Assembly (NCBI GenBank): GCA_965207165.1
Contig: OZ242265.1
Span: forward strand, 3,410,001-3,474,000
Source of the DNA: JAAXHV01 sp965207165
Lineage (GTDB): Bacteria > Pseudomonadota > Gammaproteobacteria > Eutrophobiales > Eutrophobiaceae
Direction: 5' to 3'
Length of the DNA: 64,000 nt
Shown here: positions 42,543 through 50,887 of the stretch, one piece after another
Layout of the letters: every line of letters starts with the position of its first letter
Numbering within the stretch: position 1 is the first letter of the stretch
The notes under the pieces: generated by a model
Databases searched by the model: none
What the model was told of the DNA's origin: nothing
The model's input: the letters and a program-made list of their open reading frames with translations, nothing else
Translations under genes and position numbers: made by a program

Positions 42543-44124
42543 TCCAGAGAGAAAACGGCTTAATGGTGTAGTTTATACTCCAACAGAGGTTGCAGATGAA
42601 GTTGCAAAAGTCGGTGTTAGTTTTTGCTCAGGGAAAACGTTGCGTATATTAGAACCCAGTGCTGGAGATGGGGCATTTTTAAGAGCGTTAGTGTCCATCG
42701 GAATAGAAGAGGTAAACATAACAGCTGTTGATATCGATAATAAAGCTGTCTGCCAACTGCGCGGTCGATATAGAAACGCAACCATCATTGAATCCGAATT
42801 TCTTGAGTACGTACTGAGACGGAGTGGTGATGAATTTGATCTAGTGATAGGTAATCCGCCCTTTATTAAACGTGTCGGATACAGCGTGGCATTTAAGGAC
42901 CGGTTAGATAAACTTAGCCAACTCACGGGCTTCCCCTTGGCGGAGTTGAAAAATTCATGGGCCGCTTTTGTTGTGGGAGCGATGAGATTAATCGGACCGA
43001 ACGGTGTAATCGCTCTTGTGCTTCCATACGAACTGATTACGGTCAAGTATGGGCGACGTATTCAGGAATATCTAGTACGGCAAGGGTTTGTCGTTGATAT
43101 TATTGTATCAGAAGAAAAAGCTTTTTCTTCTATCGACCAGGATGCAGTTATCATGCTAGCCAAGCGAGCCAAAGAGGGTGACGAGGAGTTGCGTATCAAC
43201 AAGGTAATGAAATTGAGTCAAATTGAACCAATTCGATCATCCACTGTTGACAAATTTAATTCTGAAAAGGCTGCAATTGACCTTAAGTCTGTACTATTTG
43301 ATGCAGAAACAGCATCACTCTTGAAAAAGCTCCGATCTGAACTGAAAACAATTAAAGATTATTGTGATAGTTCAGCTGGTATCGTCACAGCAGCTAATGA
43401 TTATTTCATTTTACGTCCCAGCGATACGGAGCGTCTAAGATTAAAGCCGTGGGCTCGGCGAATATTAAAAAAGGGTAGTTATTTGCCGAATAGTCCTATT
43501 TTTAGAGATGAGGATATTTCAAAGATCTCGGCGTCTGAACCGTGCGAGTTAATTGATTTTCACTGGCTATTTGCTCCTACATTATCCGAAGCAGCAAGAA
43601 CGTATATTGAACAAGGTGAGGAAATGGAACTTCATAAACGGTACAAGTGTCGCTATCGTAAGCCATGGTATCGCATTCCTATAGTGCCTGCTTCGCAGGG
43701 TTTATTTTTCAAGAGAGCATATATTTTTCCGCGACTTTGTATCAACAAAGCACATGTTCTGGCCACGGATGCTGCATATCAAATTACAGTAAAAGACGGG
43801 CACAACATTCAAGATGTGTGTTTTTCGTTCTACAACTCAATTACCTTACTTTTCGCGGAAATTGATGGAAGATTTTATGGGGGTGGAGTTCTTGAACTTA
43901 CACCGTCTGAATTTAGAGGATTACCCCTATATTTTATGAGAACAACAAATGAGGAATTTGAGTCTTTCGAGAGGACATTCCCGAGTTCAAGAGTAAAAGA
44001 AACAGGATACTTTGCAAACTGTGATCAACGCATTTGTCATGAACTGAAGCTTACCTATGAAGAGATGGTCAAGATTCAAAAGGCATTGCAAAATGTTCGC
44101 GAGCACCGTTTACGACATGGATAA
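42532..44124 (+). CDS. N6-adenine DNA methyltransferase (Eco57I/TaqI type)
   Basis: A 530-residue class I methyltransferase. SAM motif I is E41-PSAGDGAFL and catalytic motif IV is N108-PPF, diagnostic of amino-methylating enzymes acting on adenine. The C-terminal 280 residues should be a target-recognition domain of the TaqI/Eco57I kind (DYFILRPSDTERLRLKPW, VLELTPSEFRGLPL). There is no nuclease domain in the chain, so cutting must come from the neighbouring HNH protein. The start lies inside the end of the HNH gene, which implies coupled translation. It is the last gene of the operon. Confidence 0.87.
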   Translation: MQDNPERKRLNGVVYTPTEVADEVAKVGVSFCSGKTLRILEPSAGDGAFLRALVSIGIEEVNITAVDIDNKAVCQLRGRYRNATIIESEFLEYVLRRSGDEFDLVIGNPPFIKRVGYSVAFKDRLDKLSQLTGFPLAELKNSWAAFVVGAMRLIGPNGVIALVLPYELITVKYGRRIQEYLVRQGFVVDIIVSEEKAFSSIDQDAVIMLAKRAKEGDEELRINKVMKLSQIEPIRSSTVDKFNSEKAAIDLKSVLFDAETASLLKKLRSELKTIKDYCDSSAGIVTAANDYFILRPSDTERLRLKPWARRILKKGSYLPNSPIFRDEDISKISASEPCELIDFHWLFAPTLSEAARTYIEQGEEMELHKRYKCRYRKPWYRIPIVPASQGLFFKRAYIFPRLCINKAHVLATDAAYQITVKDGHNIQDVCFSFYNSITLLFAEIDGRFYGGGVLELTPSEFRGLPLYFMRTTNEEFESFERTFPSSRVKETGYFANCDQRICHELKLTYEEMVKIQKALQNVREHRLRHG

Positions 44125-44214
44125 CATAGCAGCTTGGCTTAGTGCTTGATCGAGTACACGGACTGACTTAAGAGAAAAAGTATACATAAACATTGATACT
44201 AATCCTTTTAACCT

Positions 44215-45456
44215 TCACATCATCTGCTTCTGCAGTTCTATCAGGTAGTCGATCTCCTCTTCAGTATTGAAGAAATGGGTGCTGATGCGCAGGTTGCCTA
44301 TACCACCCAGGGTGCGCATTGATATCTTGATGGGTTTCATGCAGCGGCCCGGGCCGCTGCAACGCTCGAAAAAGGCCTTGTCCTTGTCGTAGTCGCCGGT
44401 GGTGTAGGTGATCAGCCCGTGGCGTTTGCCGGGATCGGTAGGACAGGTTACCCGGCAGCCGATCTCCTGGAGCCTGTCGATGGCATAGGTGCCCAGGCGC
44501 CGCACCCGTTCCTCGACGTTTTTGATGCCGATCTTCTCGTAAAATTTCAGCGTCGCCACCCAGCCGAACAGGGACGGTCCGATCGTCACGTCCTGGGAGA
44601 ATTGGTTGGCGTTGTTCACCGGGGGGTAGGTCCAGCTTGCCAGCGTATCGTGATCCCTGTCTGCGAACGGGATGGTGCCGGGGATGTCCGCCCAGATGTA
44701 ATTGCGGTAGCGGGCGTCGATACGGTCCATGACGGAACGCTTGATATAGAACAGGCCTGCCCCTTCCGGGCCGCACTGCCATTTGTAAGCGCCCGATAGC
44801 AGGAAGTCGACACCGTCGTCTTTCACGTCTATGTCCACTGCTCCCAGGGTCTGCATGGCGTCGTCCAGCACCAGCGCGCCCTCGGCGTGGGCTATACGGC
44901 ACACCTCCTTCATATCGAAGGTGAATCCGCAAAACGCCGTAGTGCGATCCACGATTACCATCCGGGTGTTGCCGTCCACCAGCTTTTCCATGTCTTCCAT
45001 GAGGATCTCTCCATTGACGTTGGGTACTACCCGGATCTCGATGCCGTAACGCCTGCGCAGGTCCTGCAGGATATAGGGAATGGAAGGATAGGACAGGTCC
45101 GTGATCACGACGTTGTCGCCTTCAGCCCATTCCATCATGTTATACAGGATCAGGTTGGCGGTGATCGCGGGCCGGTAGGCGTTGGTGACCTCGTCCTTGT
45201 CGGCGTTGATGAACCGGGCGCCCAGGCGGATGCTCTCATCCCACTTGGCCAGCAGAAACGGGTGGGTCGCGATATCGGCGTTGGGCAGGTCTTCCATGCG
45301 GCCGTACTCGACAAAATTGTAAAAGTCGCGCACCGCGCTTAACCAGTAATTGCCCGGCACCATCTGGTCGGCCGCGTTCAGGTAGACCCAGTGGTCCAGC
45401 AGTTTGAATTCCGCGCGCACCTCGTCCAGGTGCTTGTCAATATAGTTGTCGTTCAT
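44215..45456 (-). CDS. Class V PLP-dependent aminotransferase/desulfurase family enzyme
   Basis: A 413-residue PLP enzyme of the class V fold (cysteine desulfurase, kynureninase and isopenicillin-N epimerase relatives). The cofactor aspartate is in ALVLDDAMQTLGAVDID and the Schiff-base lysine is in LLSGAYKWQCGPEG. It lacks the cysteine loop of NifS/IscS desulfurases at the equivalent place, so an epimerase, lyase or aminotransferase role is more likely. The reaction is unknown. It marks the return to normal GC after the island and is divergent from the NSS transporter. Confidence 0.8.
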   Translation of the reverse strand: MNDNYIDKHLDEVRAEFKLLDHWVYLNAADQMVPGNYWLSAVRDFYNFVEYGRMEDLPNADIATHPFLLAKWDESIRLGARFINADKDEVTNAYRPAITANLILYNMMEWAEGDNVVITDLSYPSIPYILQDLRRRYGIEIRVVPNVNGEILMEDMEKLVDGNTRMVIVDRTTAFCGFTFDMKEVCRIAHAEGALVLDDAMQTLGAVDIDVKDDGVDFLLSGAYKWQCGPEGAGLFYIKRSVMDRIDARYRNYIWADIPGTIPFADRDHDTLASWTYPPVNNANQFSQDVTIGPSLFGWVATLKFYEKIGIKNVEERVRRLGTYAIDRLQEIGCRVTCPTDPGKRHGLITYTTGDYDKDKAFFERCSGPGRCMKPIKISMRTLGGIGNLRISTHFFNTEEEIDYLIELQKQMM

Positions 45457-45518
45457 ATCAGGGAAAATGTAAATCGACGATTATAAGGGAAAAGACGACA
45501 TCCATCCGGTTTGATTTT

Positions 45519-45530
45519 GTCACCAGTGAC
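45519..45530. promoter_or_regulatory. Palindrome GTCAC-CA-GTGAC between divergent genes
   Basis: Perfect 5-base arms around 2 bases, midway between the class V enzyme and NSS transporter starts. It may be an operator for either gene, but it is short enough to be chance. Confidence 0.25.
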
Positions 45531-45549
45531 TCGAAGTGTAAGATCGATA

Positions 45550-45564
45550 TTTGGGGTCAGAGCA
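45550..45564 (+). repeat. Half-site of the TTGGGGTCAG repeat family
   Basis: TATTTGGGGTCAGAG matches one arm of the perfect palindrome at 60396-60435. It lies 20 bases upstream of the NSS transporter. An opposite-facing fragment, TCTGACCC, lies just after the same gene at 46938-46945, so the gene is bracketed by inverted half-sites. Confidence 0.6.
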
Positions 45565-45584
45565 AAAATACAATCGGAACAACA

Positions 45585-46937
45585 ATGACGCAACCATCCC
45601 GTCGTGAACAATGGTCCTCCCGTAGCGGGTTTATCCTGGCTGCGATCGGCGGGGCCGTCGGACTGGGTAATATCTGGAAGTTTCCCTATATCGCCGGGTC
45701 CAACGGCGGCGGCGCCTTTGTCGTCGTCTACCTGTTCGCGGTGACGCTGGTTGCCGTACCCATCCTGGTTGCCGAACTCATGCTGGGCAGGCGCGGCAGC
45801 CGGAGTCCGCCTACGGCCATGCTGCTCAATGCAGAACGGGAAGGCCGGTCCCGGTGGTGGTCGGGGGTAGGCTGGCTCGGCACCGCCGCCGGATTCCTGA
45901 TCCTCACCTTTTACAGCGTCATCGGCGGCTGGGTGCTGGACTACACGCTTGTGTCGGTTGCCGGCGGGTTTTCAGGGATCGGGCCTGACGCAGCGCAAGA
46001 GCGTTTCGGCAACCTGCTGTCCAGTCCGTGGCGCCTGATGTTGTCTTTTACAGTATTCCTGGGCATCACCGGGTTTATCGTCAGCACGGGTCTGCGTAAC
46101 GGCATAGAACGCGCTACCGGAATCCTGATGCCCGCATTGTTTCTCATACTGCTGGTATTGACTGTCTACAGTGCCCTGGCCGGTGACCTGGCTGCCGGGC
46201 TCAGGTTCCTGTTTGCCGTGGACTTCGGCAGGATCACCCCGGGGGTCATGCTGTCGGCGGTGGGGCATGCATTTTTTTCTGTCGGCGTATCCATGGGGTT
46301 GATGATGGCCTACGGTGCCTATTTGCCCCAGGATATTCCCATCCCCAGGACCGCGGTCGTCATCGCAGGCGCCGACACACTGGTTGCCCTGGTGGCCGGA
46401 CTTGTTATTTTTCCACTGGTATTCGCCAACGGCCTGGCTCCCGGTGAGGGTCCGGGACTGATATTCGTCACGTTGCCGATTGCCTTCGGCAACATGCCTG
46501 CCGGCGCCTTGTTCGGCTTCCTGTTCTTTCTGCTCCTGGCGTTTGCCGCAATCACCTCTTCCATCGCTATCATAGAACCGGCGGTAGCCCGGGTGGCGGA
46601 ATATCGCGGCATCAACCGTCGTACCAGCGCGGCCCTGGTCACTGGTTCAATCTGGATCCTGGGAATCAGCAGCGTGTTGTCATTCAACCTTTGGGCGGAG
46701 GTCAAACCCATCGCCGGTAAATCCATCTTTGACCTGGTGGATTATCTCACGGCCAACCTGATGATGCCGGTAGGCGGGATGCTGATTGCGGTATTTGCCG
46801 GCTGGTTCATGCGGCGCAGTACGCTGACGGATGAATTACGGATACGCAGGACCTGGCTGTTCGCGTCCTGGCGCTTTCTGATCCGGACCGTAGTGCCGCT
46901 TGCTATCGCCGGGATACTGGTTACAAACCTGTTTTAA
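45585..46937 (+). CDS. Sodium-dependent neurotransmitter-symporter family (NSS/SNF) transporter
   Basis: A 450-residue protein with 11-12 membrane helices. The first helix shows the NSS sodium/substrate site GGAVGLGNIWKFPY. It imports an amino acid or related amine with sodium. Family members such as LeuT are 500 residues or more; this slightly shorter form is common in bacteria. Substrate unknown; the adjacent class V PLP enzyme may use it. Confidence 0.88.
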   Translation: MTQPSRREQWSSRSGFILAAIGGAVGLGNIWKFPYIAGSNGGGAFVVVYLFAVTLVAVPILVAELMLGRRGSRSPPTAMLLNAEREGRSRWWSGVGWLGTAAGFLILTFYSVIGGWVLDYTLVSVAGGFSGIGPDAAQERFGNLLSSPWRLMLSFTVFLGITGFIVSTGLRNGIERATGILMPALFLILLVLTVYSALAGDLAAGLRFLFAVDFGRITPGVMLSAVGHAFFSVGVSMGLMMAYGAYLPQDIPIPRTAVVIAGADTLVALVAGLVIFPLVFANGLAPGEGPGLIFVTLPIAFGNMPAGALFGFLFFLLLAFAAITSSIAIIEPAVARVAEYRGINRRTSAALVTGSIWILGISSVLSFNLWAEVKPIAGKSIFDLVDYLTANLMMPVGGMLIAVFAGWFMRRSTLTDELRIRRTWLFASWRFLIRTVVPLAIAGILVTNLF

Positions 46938-46952
46938 GTCTGACCCCGGCTC

Positions 46953-46971
46953 CGAATTTGTGTAAAATTCG
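46953..46971 (+). promoter_or_regulatory. Hairpin CGAATTT-GTGTA-AAATTCG directly before a start codon
   Basis: Seven-base arms end 3 bases before ATG 46975, which has no ribosome site. The position suggests translational control or a leaderless-like start, but may be chance. Confidence 0.3.
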
Positions 46972-46974
46972 CCC

Positions 46975-47640
46975 ATGTCTTACGAAGCCATCAAATTTAT
47001 CCATGTCCTGGTGCTGGTTTTCTGGCTGGGTACGGATGTAGGCGTATTGCTCCTGGCCCGGAAGTTCCGCGATGCAAGCCTGTCGGTGGAGACGCGCCTG
47101 ACGCTGCTGCACATGGCGATGGTCATCGATACCCTGCCGCGCATCTGTTTTATCGTCATGTTGCCTGTGGGGGTACACCTGGCCAATGCCACCGGCTTGC
47201 TGGATGTAGGAATCCCGGGTTTGCTTGGCCTGTGGCTGCTCGCCGCAGTGTTGCTGACAGTCAATATGTCGGCTGCGAAACATCTCGGGACCGCGCTTGG
47301 CGCCAGGCTGCAACGGCTCAACTGGGCCGGGCTGGGTATTGCCGGACTGCTGCTGATCGGGACGGGACTGGCTTCACTGGTAAACGGAGAACCGGCAATG
47401 GTTTCCTGGCTGGCCGCCAAAATCGTAATTTACGGGCTGGTTTACTGGTTTGCCATAGGCATAGACTGGATGTTCCTGCCGGTGGGCCGCCTGACGGCCG
47501 AACTGGCCGGGAAAGGATCGTCGCCGGAAGTCGAGGCGGGCATCACCCGGACCGTGGATCAGACTATGTGGGCCGTGCTTGCGGTCTACGCAGCAACCCT
47601 CGCAGCAGCGTATATCTGTATAACGAAGTTCAGCTTTTAA
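46975..47640 (+). CDS. CopD/DUF2269-like integral membrane protein
   Basis: 221 residues with six hydrophobic helices. Histidines and a tryptophan in the first helix (FIHVLVLVFWLGTDVGV) and TLLHMAMVIDTLPRICF resemble the CopD and DUF2269 families of inner-membrane proteins, some of which bind haem or copper. Function not known. Its stop overlaps that of the next, convergent gene by 4 bases. Confidence 0.6.
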   Translation: MSYEAIKFIHVLVLVFWLGTDVGVLLLARKFRDASLSVETRLTLLHMAMVIDTLPRICFIVMLPVGVHLANATGLLDVGIPGLLGLWLLAAVLLTVNMSAAKHLGTALGARLQRLNWAGLGIAGLLLIGTGLASLVNGEPAMVSWLAAKIVIYGLVYWFAIGIDWMFLPVGRLTAELAGKGSSPEVEAGITRTVDQTMWAVLAVYAATLAAAYICITKFSF

Positions 47641-48116
47641 AACTGCACGTCGGGTGTGGCCTGGTCGATATCCAGGTATAGCTTCCATTCGTTGTGCGCG
47701 TTCCTTTTGTATATCAGCAGGGACCTTCCGGCGTCCCGGTAAGTATCTCCGCCCGCTTTCGGTTCACTGGTCAGGTAATATTTGCTCAGCAGGTGCGCCG
47801 TATCGCCGTGAACCTGTATTTCCTCGATATCTATCTCGAATGTCACCCTGGATTTGCCCATCCCCGGCGCGAAAAAGTTGCGGATCTGTTCCACGCCGCG
47901 CATTGCGGGCCTGCCGTGCAGGGCGACGACCGCGTCTTCCGTGTACAAGGTCATCAACCCGTCCAGGTCGCCGGCGGTGTACAGTTCTATCCAGCGCTGT
48001 GCGACCTGTTCAATGGCGGCAATGTCTTTTGCCTCGTCCGCCACTGCCTGATTTGACAAACCCAGGCCCAGGAGCAAAAGCAAAGCTGTTGTTGTAAGCC
48101 CATGCATGAATTTCAT
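47637..48116 (-). CDS. Secreted NTF2-like (SnoaL/DUF4440) protein
   Basis: About 159 residues: a signal peptide (MHGLTTTALLLLLGLGLSNQAVA) and one NTF2-like cone domain (WIELYTAGDLDGLMTLYTED, then RGVEQIRNFFAPGM). Such domains bind small hydrophobic molecules or act as isomerases or hydrolases, and the sequence does not tell which. I chose ATG 48116 at the signal peptide; the frame extends to 48134. It follows the FAD oxidase gene by 33 bases on the same strand. Confidence 0.75.
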   Translation of the reverse strand: MKFMHGLTTTALLLLLGLGLSNQAVADEAKDIAAIEQVAQRWIELYTAGDLDGLMTLYTEDAVVALHGRPAMRGVEQIRNFFAPGMGKSRVTFEIDIEEIQVHGDTAHLLSKYYLTSEPKAGGDTYRDAGRSLLIYKRNAHNEWKLYLDIDQATPDVQF

Positions 48117-48149
48117 TGAAATCTGACCCCTCATGTTTCGTGATTACGG

Positions 48150-49739
48150 TTACGAACCGGCCTCATTCAGACCAAGCTGCCCCGGATTGAGCACCCCGTC
48201 CTTGTCCAGCAGGTCTTTTATGCGTCCCAGCATGGACCAGGCCGGGTCCCGGCGGCTGTCCTTGTACGGATAGTATTTCCCGATCTGGAAATGTATTGCT
48301 CCCTGTTCCAGGAAAATGCCGCGCACCTCGTTTCGAATTCTTTCAGCCTCACTGCGGGCTTCCGGATTTGCCGGGGCGGGTGTGAACCGGTTGAATACGT
48401 CAGGTTCTACATTGCGGCGATGCACTTCATTCAATTCGTCCGGCCAGAAAAAGACCGGTTCCACCAGGAACGTGGTATTGCCGACCGTACATATCAGGTA
48501 ACCCGTGTCGATGTTGTATTTTTCCAGTACCGCCTTGTTTTGCCGGAACAAGTCCTGGATTTTGCCGATCGTTTCAGATGCCTGCGAATGAGCCACTTTC
48601 CCGTGTATCGGGACCCAGCGTTCGCCGTTCGGTCCCACCATTGAATTTGTGGGCGGGAAAGGGTGGGATCCCATTATTACCGGCAGGCTGTTGGCTATGC
48701 CGGTAGCGCCGTTTTCATCCGCGATGTTATCGATCTCCGCCAGGGCATGATCGGCGCCTGCTTCGCAGCGGTCCTCCACGTGGACGTGAAGCCCCCACTG
48801 TACTTTCCTGATGAACCTGCGGCCGCCGGCTGCTATTTTGACCGACTCTTTCAGGCCGCTTGTAGCGGCTACCCGCGCCAGGGTCTTGACGTCTTCCACC
48901 ATGTCGGCATCGCCGCCCACCACGCGGCTGTTCTGCAGGAACGGATCGAAACCGTAACATTCGGAGGCGAGGCCGCGGCGCCCGATCTCCGACATGGCGG
49001 CACAGATCTGCTGGTGGGTCTCGAAGGAAAACGATGCGTATTTCACCACGGCCGGGATCGTTACCAGGCGCAGGGTCGCGACGGTCTTGATTCCCAGGGC
49101 GCCGCTGTCACCGATAAACAGTCCCGTCAGGTCGGGACCGTCATAGCGCATGAACGGCACACCGTCTTTTTTTCCGTGCGCCCCGGTGGGCAGAACCTCA
49201 CCGTTGCCCAGCAATACGTCCAGCCCGAGCACGCTTTCCGCGGCCGTTCCGTGGGAAGTACCACCCCAGAACACACTGTTTTGCGACAGGGCGCCGCCGA
49301 CCGTGGCGCGCATGCCGGAAAGCGGGCCCCAGTAGGGTGGCCGCAGGCCGTGAACGGCAAGGGCCTCATTCAGTTTCTGCCAGGTACAACCGCATTCCAC
49401 GGTCACGATCATGTCCCGGGTATTGATATCGATGATCCGGTTCATCCTGCGCATGTCGATACTGACGCCGCGCGCCGACTTATGCAGGTAAGAATCCGTA
49501 TACGACATACCGCCGCCGCGGGTGACGATAGATAAGCCGTCCTGTTTGCACAACGACACGATTTCACGCAGTTGTTGCGCGTTTTCCGGTTGCAGGACAG
49601 CCAGGGCGGTTTCGAAGCCGCGGTATACGTCCGTCGAGTAATAACTCAGTTCAGCGGGGTCGGTAATAACGAATTCGGCGCCGACGATAGCGTGAAAGCC
49701 GGATAATACAACCGGTGTTAATGTATAAGATTCGGTCAT
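48150..49739 (-). CDS. FAD-linked oxidase of the VAO/PCMH superfamily
   Basis: A 529-residue flavoprotein. The FAD-binding PCMH domain has GLSIVTRGGGMSYTDSYL and GPLSGMRATVGGALSQNS. The C-terminus ends in GVLNPGQLGLN, as in GlcD and VAO-type enzymes. It differs from the 35.5-kb gene: no FSP-histidine motif is visible. It probably oxidises an alcohol, a phenol or a 2-hydroxy acid. It is divergent from a secreted bicupin and is followed by the NTF2-like gene, suggesting a small catabolic unit. Confidence 0.82.
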   Translation of the reverse strand: MTESYTLTPVVLSGFHAIVGAEFVITDPAELSYYSTDVYRGFETALAVLQPENAQQLREIVSLCKQDGLSIVTRGGGMSYTDSYLHKSARGVSIDMRRMNRIIDINTRDMIVTVECGCTWQKLNEALAVHGLRPPYWGPLSGMRATVGGALSQNSVFWGGTSHGTAAESVLGLDVLLGNGEVLPTGAHGKKDGVPFMRYDGPDLTGLFIGDSGALGIKTVATLRLVTIPAVVKYASFSFETHQQICAAMSEIGRRGLASECYGFDPFLQNSRVVGGDADMVEDVKTLARVAATSGLKESVKIAAGGRRFIRKVQWGLHVHVEDRCEAGADHALAEIDNIADENGATGIANSLPVIMGSHPFPPTNSMVGPNGERWVPIHGKVAHSQASETIGKIQDLFRQNKAVLEKYNIDTGYLICTVGNTTFLVEPVFFWPDELNEVHRRNVEPDVFNRFTPAPANPEARSEAERIRNEVRGIFLEQGAIHFQIGKYYPYKDSRRDPAWSMLGRIKDLLDKDGVLNPGQLGLNEAGS

Positions 49740-49788
49740 TGTGTGTCCTCGCGGCGGCAGGCGCCGGGCTTTGCCATGCGTTGAGCAG

Positions 49789-49802
49789 AATGTTATAACA
49801 TT
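49789..49802. promoter_or_regulatory. Perfect 14-base palindrome AATGTTATAACATT, candidate operator
   Basis: It lies 50 bases from the start of the FAD oxidase and 69 bases from the bicupin start, in the divergent gap. The half-site ATGTTA equals that of the candidate TetR operator at 15555-15569, though the spacing differs. Confidence 0.4.
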
Positions 49803-49870
49803 AATACATTCGATAACAGGACGGTGACATGATACATTCCCGTATAACCGTCATAGAGGAGGGCGCTTGG

Positions 49871-50866
49871 ATGAGATACCTGTGCAGGGCCGGCGTGTTA
49901 CTGGCAGCCGGGATGTTGTTCCTGGGGGGCGGCCATGTTGTGGTTGCCGAGCAACAGTGGCAACCCCTGCAGATCATAGACGTTGGTACTCATCCCTGGG
50001 ATGCGAGCCCCCGGTTCCGGTCGAAGACGAAGACGTTTTTCAAGGGACCCAATGACAGCAGCCTGATCTACGCGCACTTCCTGCCGCGCTGGGACATGAC
50101 GCCGCCTGCCGATCCGCTCGGGGTTCATTACCATCACTGGCATGAGTGGGCCTACGTGCTGGACGGGGATTTCGTCATCCATGAGCCGGTCAGCCCGCAG
50201 CAGAAATCGGGCATGCTCTCCCATTTTACCCAGGGCACCTGGCTGGACCGCCCCGCCTATACCCTGCACGGCGGTGTCTGGGAAGTCGGTGGAATGCGTT
50301 CGCAAAATGCCTGCACCCTGCTGATATTCGAGGAAGGCGACGGCAGTGTCGTCACGCTGGGTCCGGAAGGCGATCACTTCAAACCGGATTTTCCCGAACA
50401 ACCGGATCCCTACCTGCCCGACTGGCAGGCGCTGCAGCAGTTCAACCACCCGTGGATAGTGCATACCACAACCGACCTGGAGTGGGAAACCGATGCGAAG
50501 GTGCCGGGCCGTATGATCAAGTGGTTGAGTGACGACCAGAAGGAGGGGTTCCGCGCCAGGCTGGTTAAACTGCCTCCCGGCTGGCAGGCCCCGCAGAAAC
50601 ACTCGAAGAGCTATTACAAACAGGCCAGCCGTTTTATCTATATCATCTATGGCGACCTGACCGTCGAACAGCGCAGTGAACCCGGCGCCGCGGGAACACC
50701 GGTAACGTTGACGAAGGACTTTTTTGTGTACCAGGCCCCGTATAGCCTGTTCGGGTTTGCCGGCGGACCTGTCACGACAGGCGGCGTGATTTGGCTGGAA
50801 GTCGTATATGCCCGGGGCCTTGCCGTTGGCGGGGGCAGGATTGAGATCCCTTCACACCTGGATTAA
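49871..50866 (+). CDS. Secreted two-domain cupin protein
   Basis: About 331 residues. A signal peptide (RYLCRAGVLLAAGMLFLGGG) is followed by two cupin-like halves. The first has metal-type histidines in GVHYHHWHEWAYVLDGDFVIHEP. The second, FRARLVKLPPGWQAPQKHSKSYYKQASRFIYIIYGDL, is less rich in ligands. ATG 49871 with GGAGGG upstream is preferred over the frame start at 49829. Function unknown; the neighbours are oxidative enzymes, so it could be a periplasmic dioxygenase or isomerase (inference). Confidence 0.75.
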   Translation: MRYLCRAGVLLAAGMLFLGGGHVVVAEQQWQPLQIIDVGTHPWDASPRFRSKTKTFFKGPNDSSLIYAHFLPRWDMTPPADPLGVHYHHWHEWAYVLDGDFVIHEPVSPQQKSGMLSHFTQGTWLDRPAYTLHGGVWEVGGMRSQNACTLLIFEEGDGSVVTLGPEGDHFKPDFPEQPDPYLPDWQALQQFNHPWIVHTTTDLEWETDAKVPGRMIKWLSDDQKEGFRARLVKLPPGWQAPQKHSKSYYKQASRFIYIIYGDLTVEQRSEPGAAGTPVTLTKDFFVYQAPYSLFGFAGGPVTTGGVIWLEVVYARGLAVGGGRIEIPSHLD

Positions 50867-50887
50867 CGGCTCACCTGTCATTGCAAA

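Noticed and set aside
38756..44124. Assignment to Septu, Detocs, BREX or DISARM
   Set aside because: Septu has a PtuA-type ATPase, Detocs a DtcABC set without methylase, and BREX and DISARM have signature genes (brxC/pglX set, drmAB) not seen here. Only single components resemble them.
44125..44214. Attachment-site repeat or tRNA at the right edge of the island
   Set aside because: No cloverleaf and no convincing match to the left edge; only short AT-rich words are shared.
48663..49535. 290-residue open frame antisense to the FAD oxidase
   Set aside because: Composition and lack of start signals mark it as a shadow.
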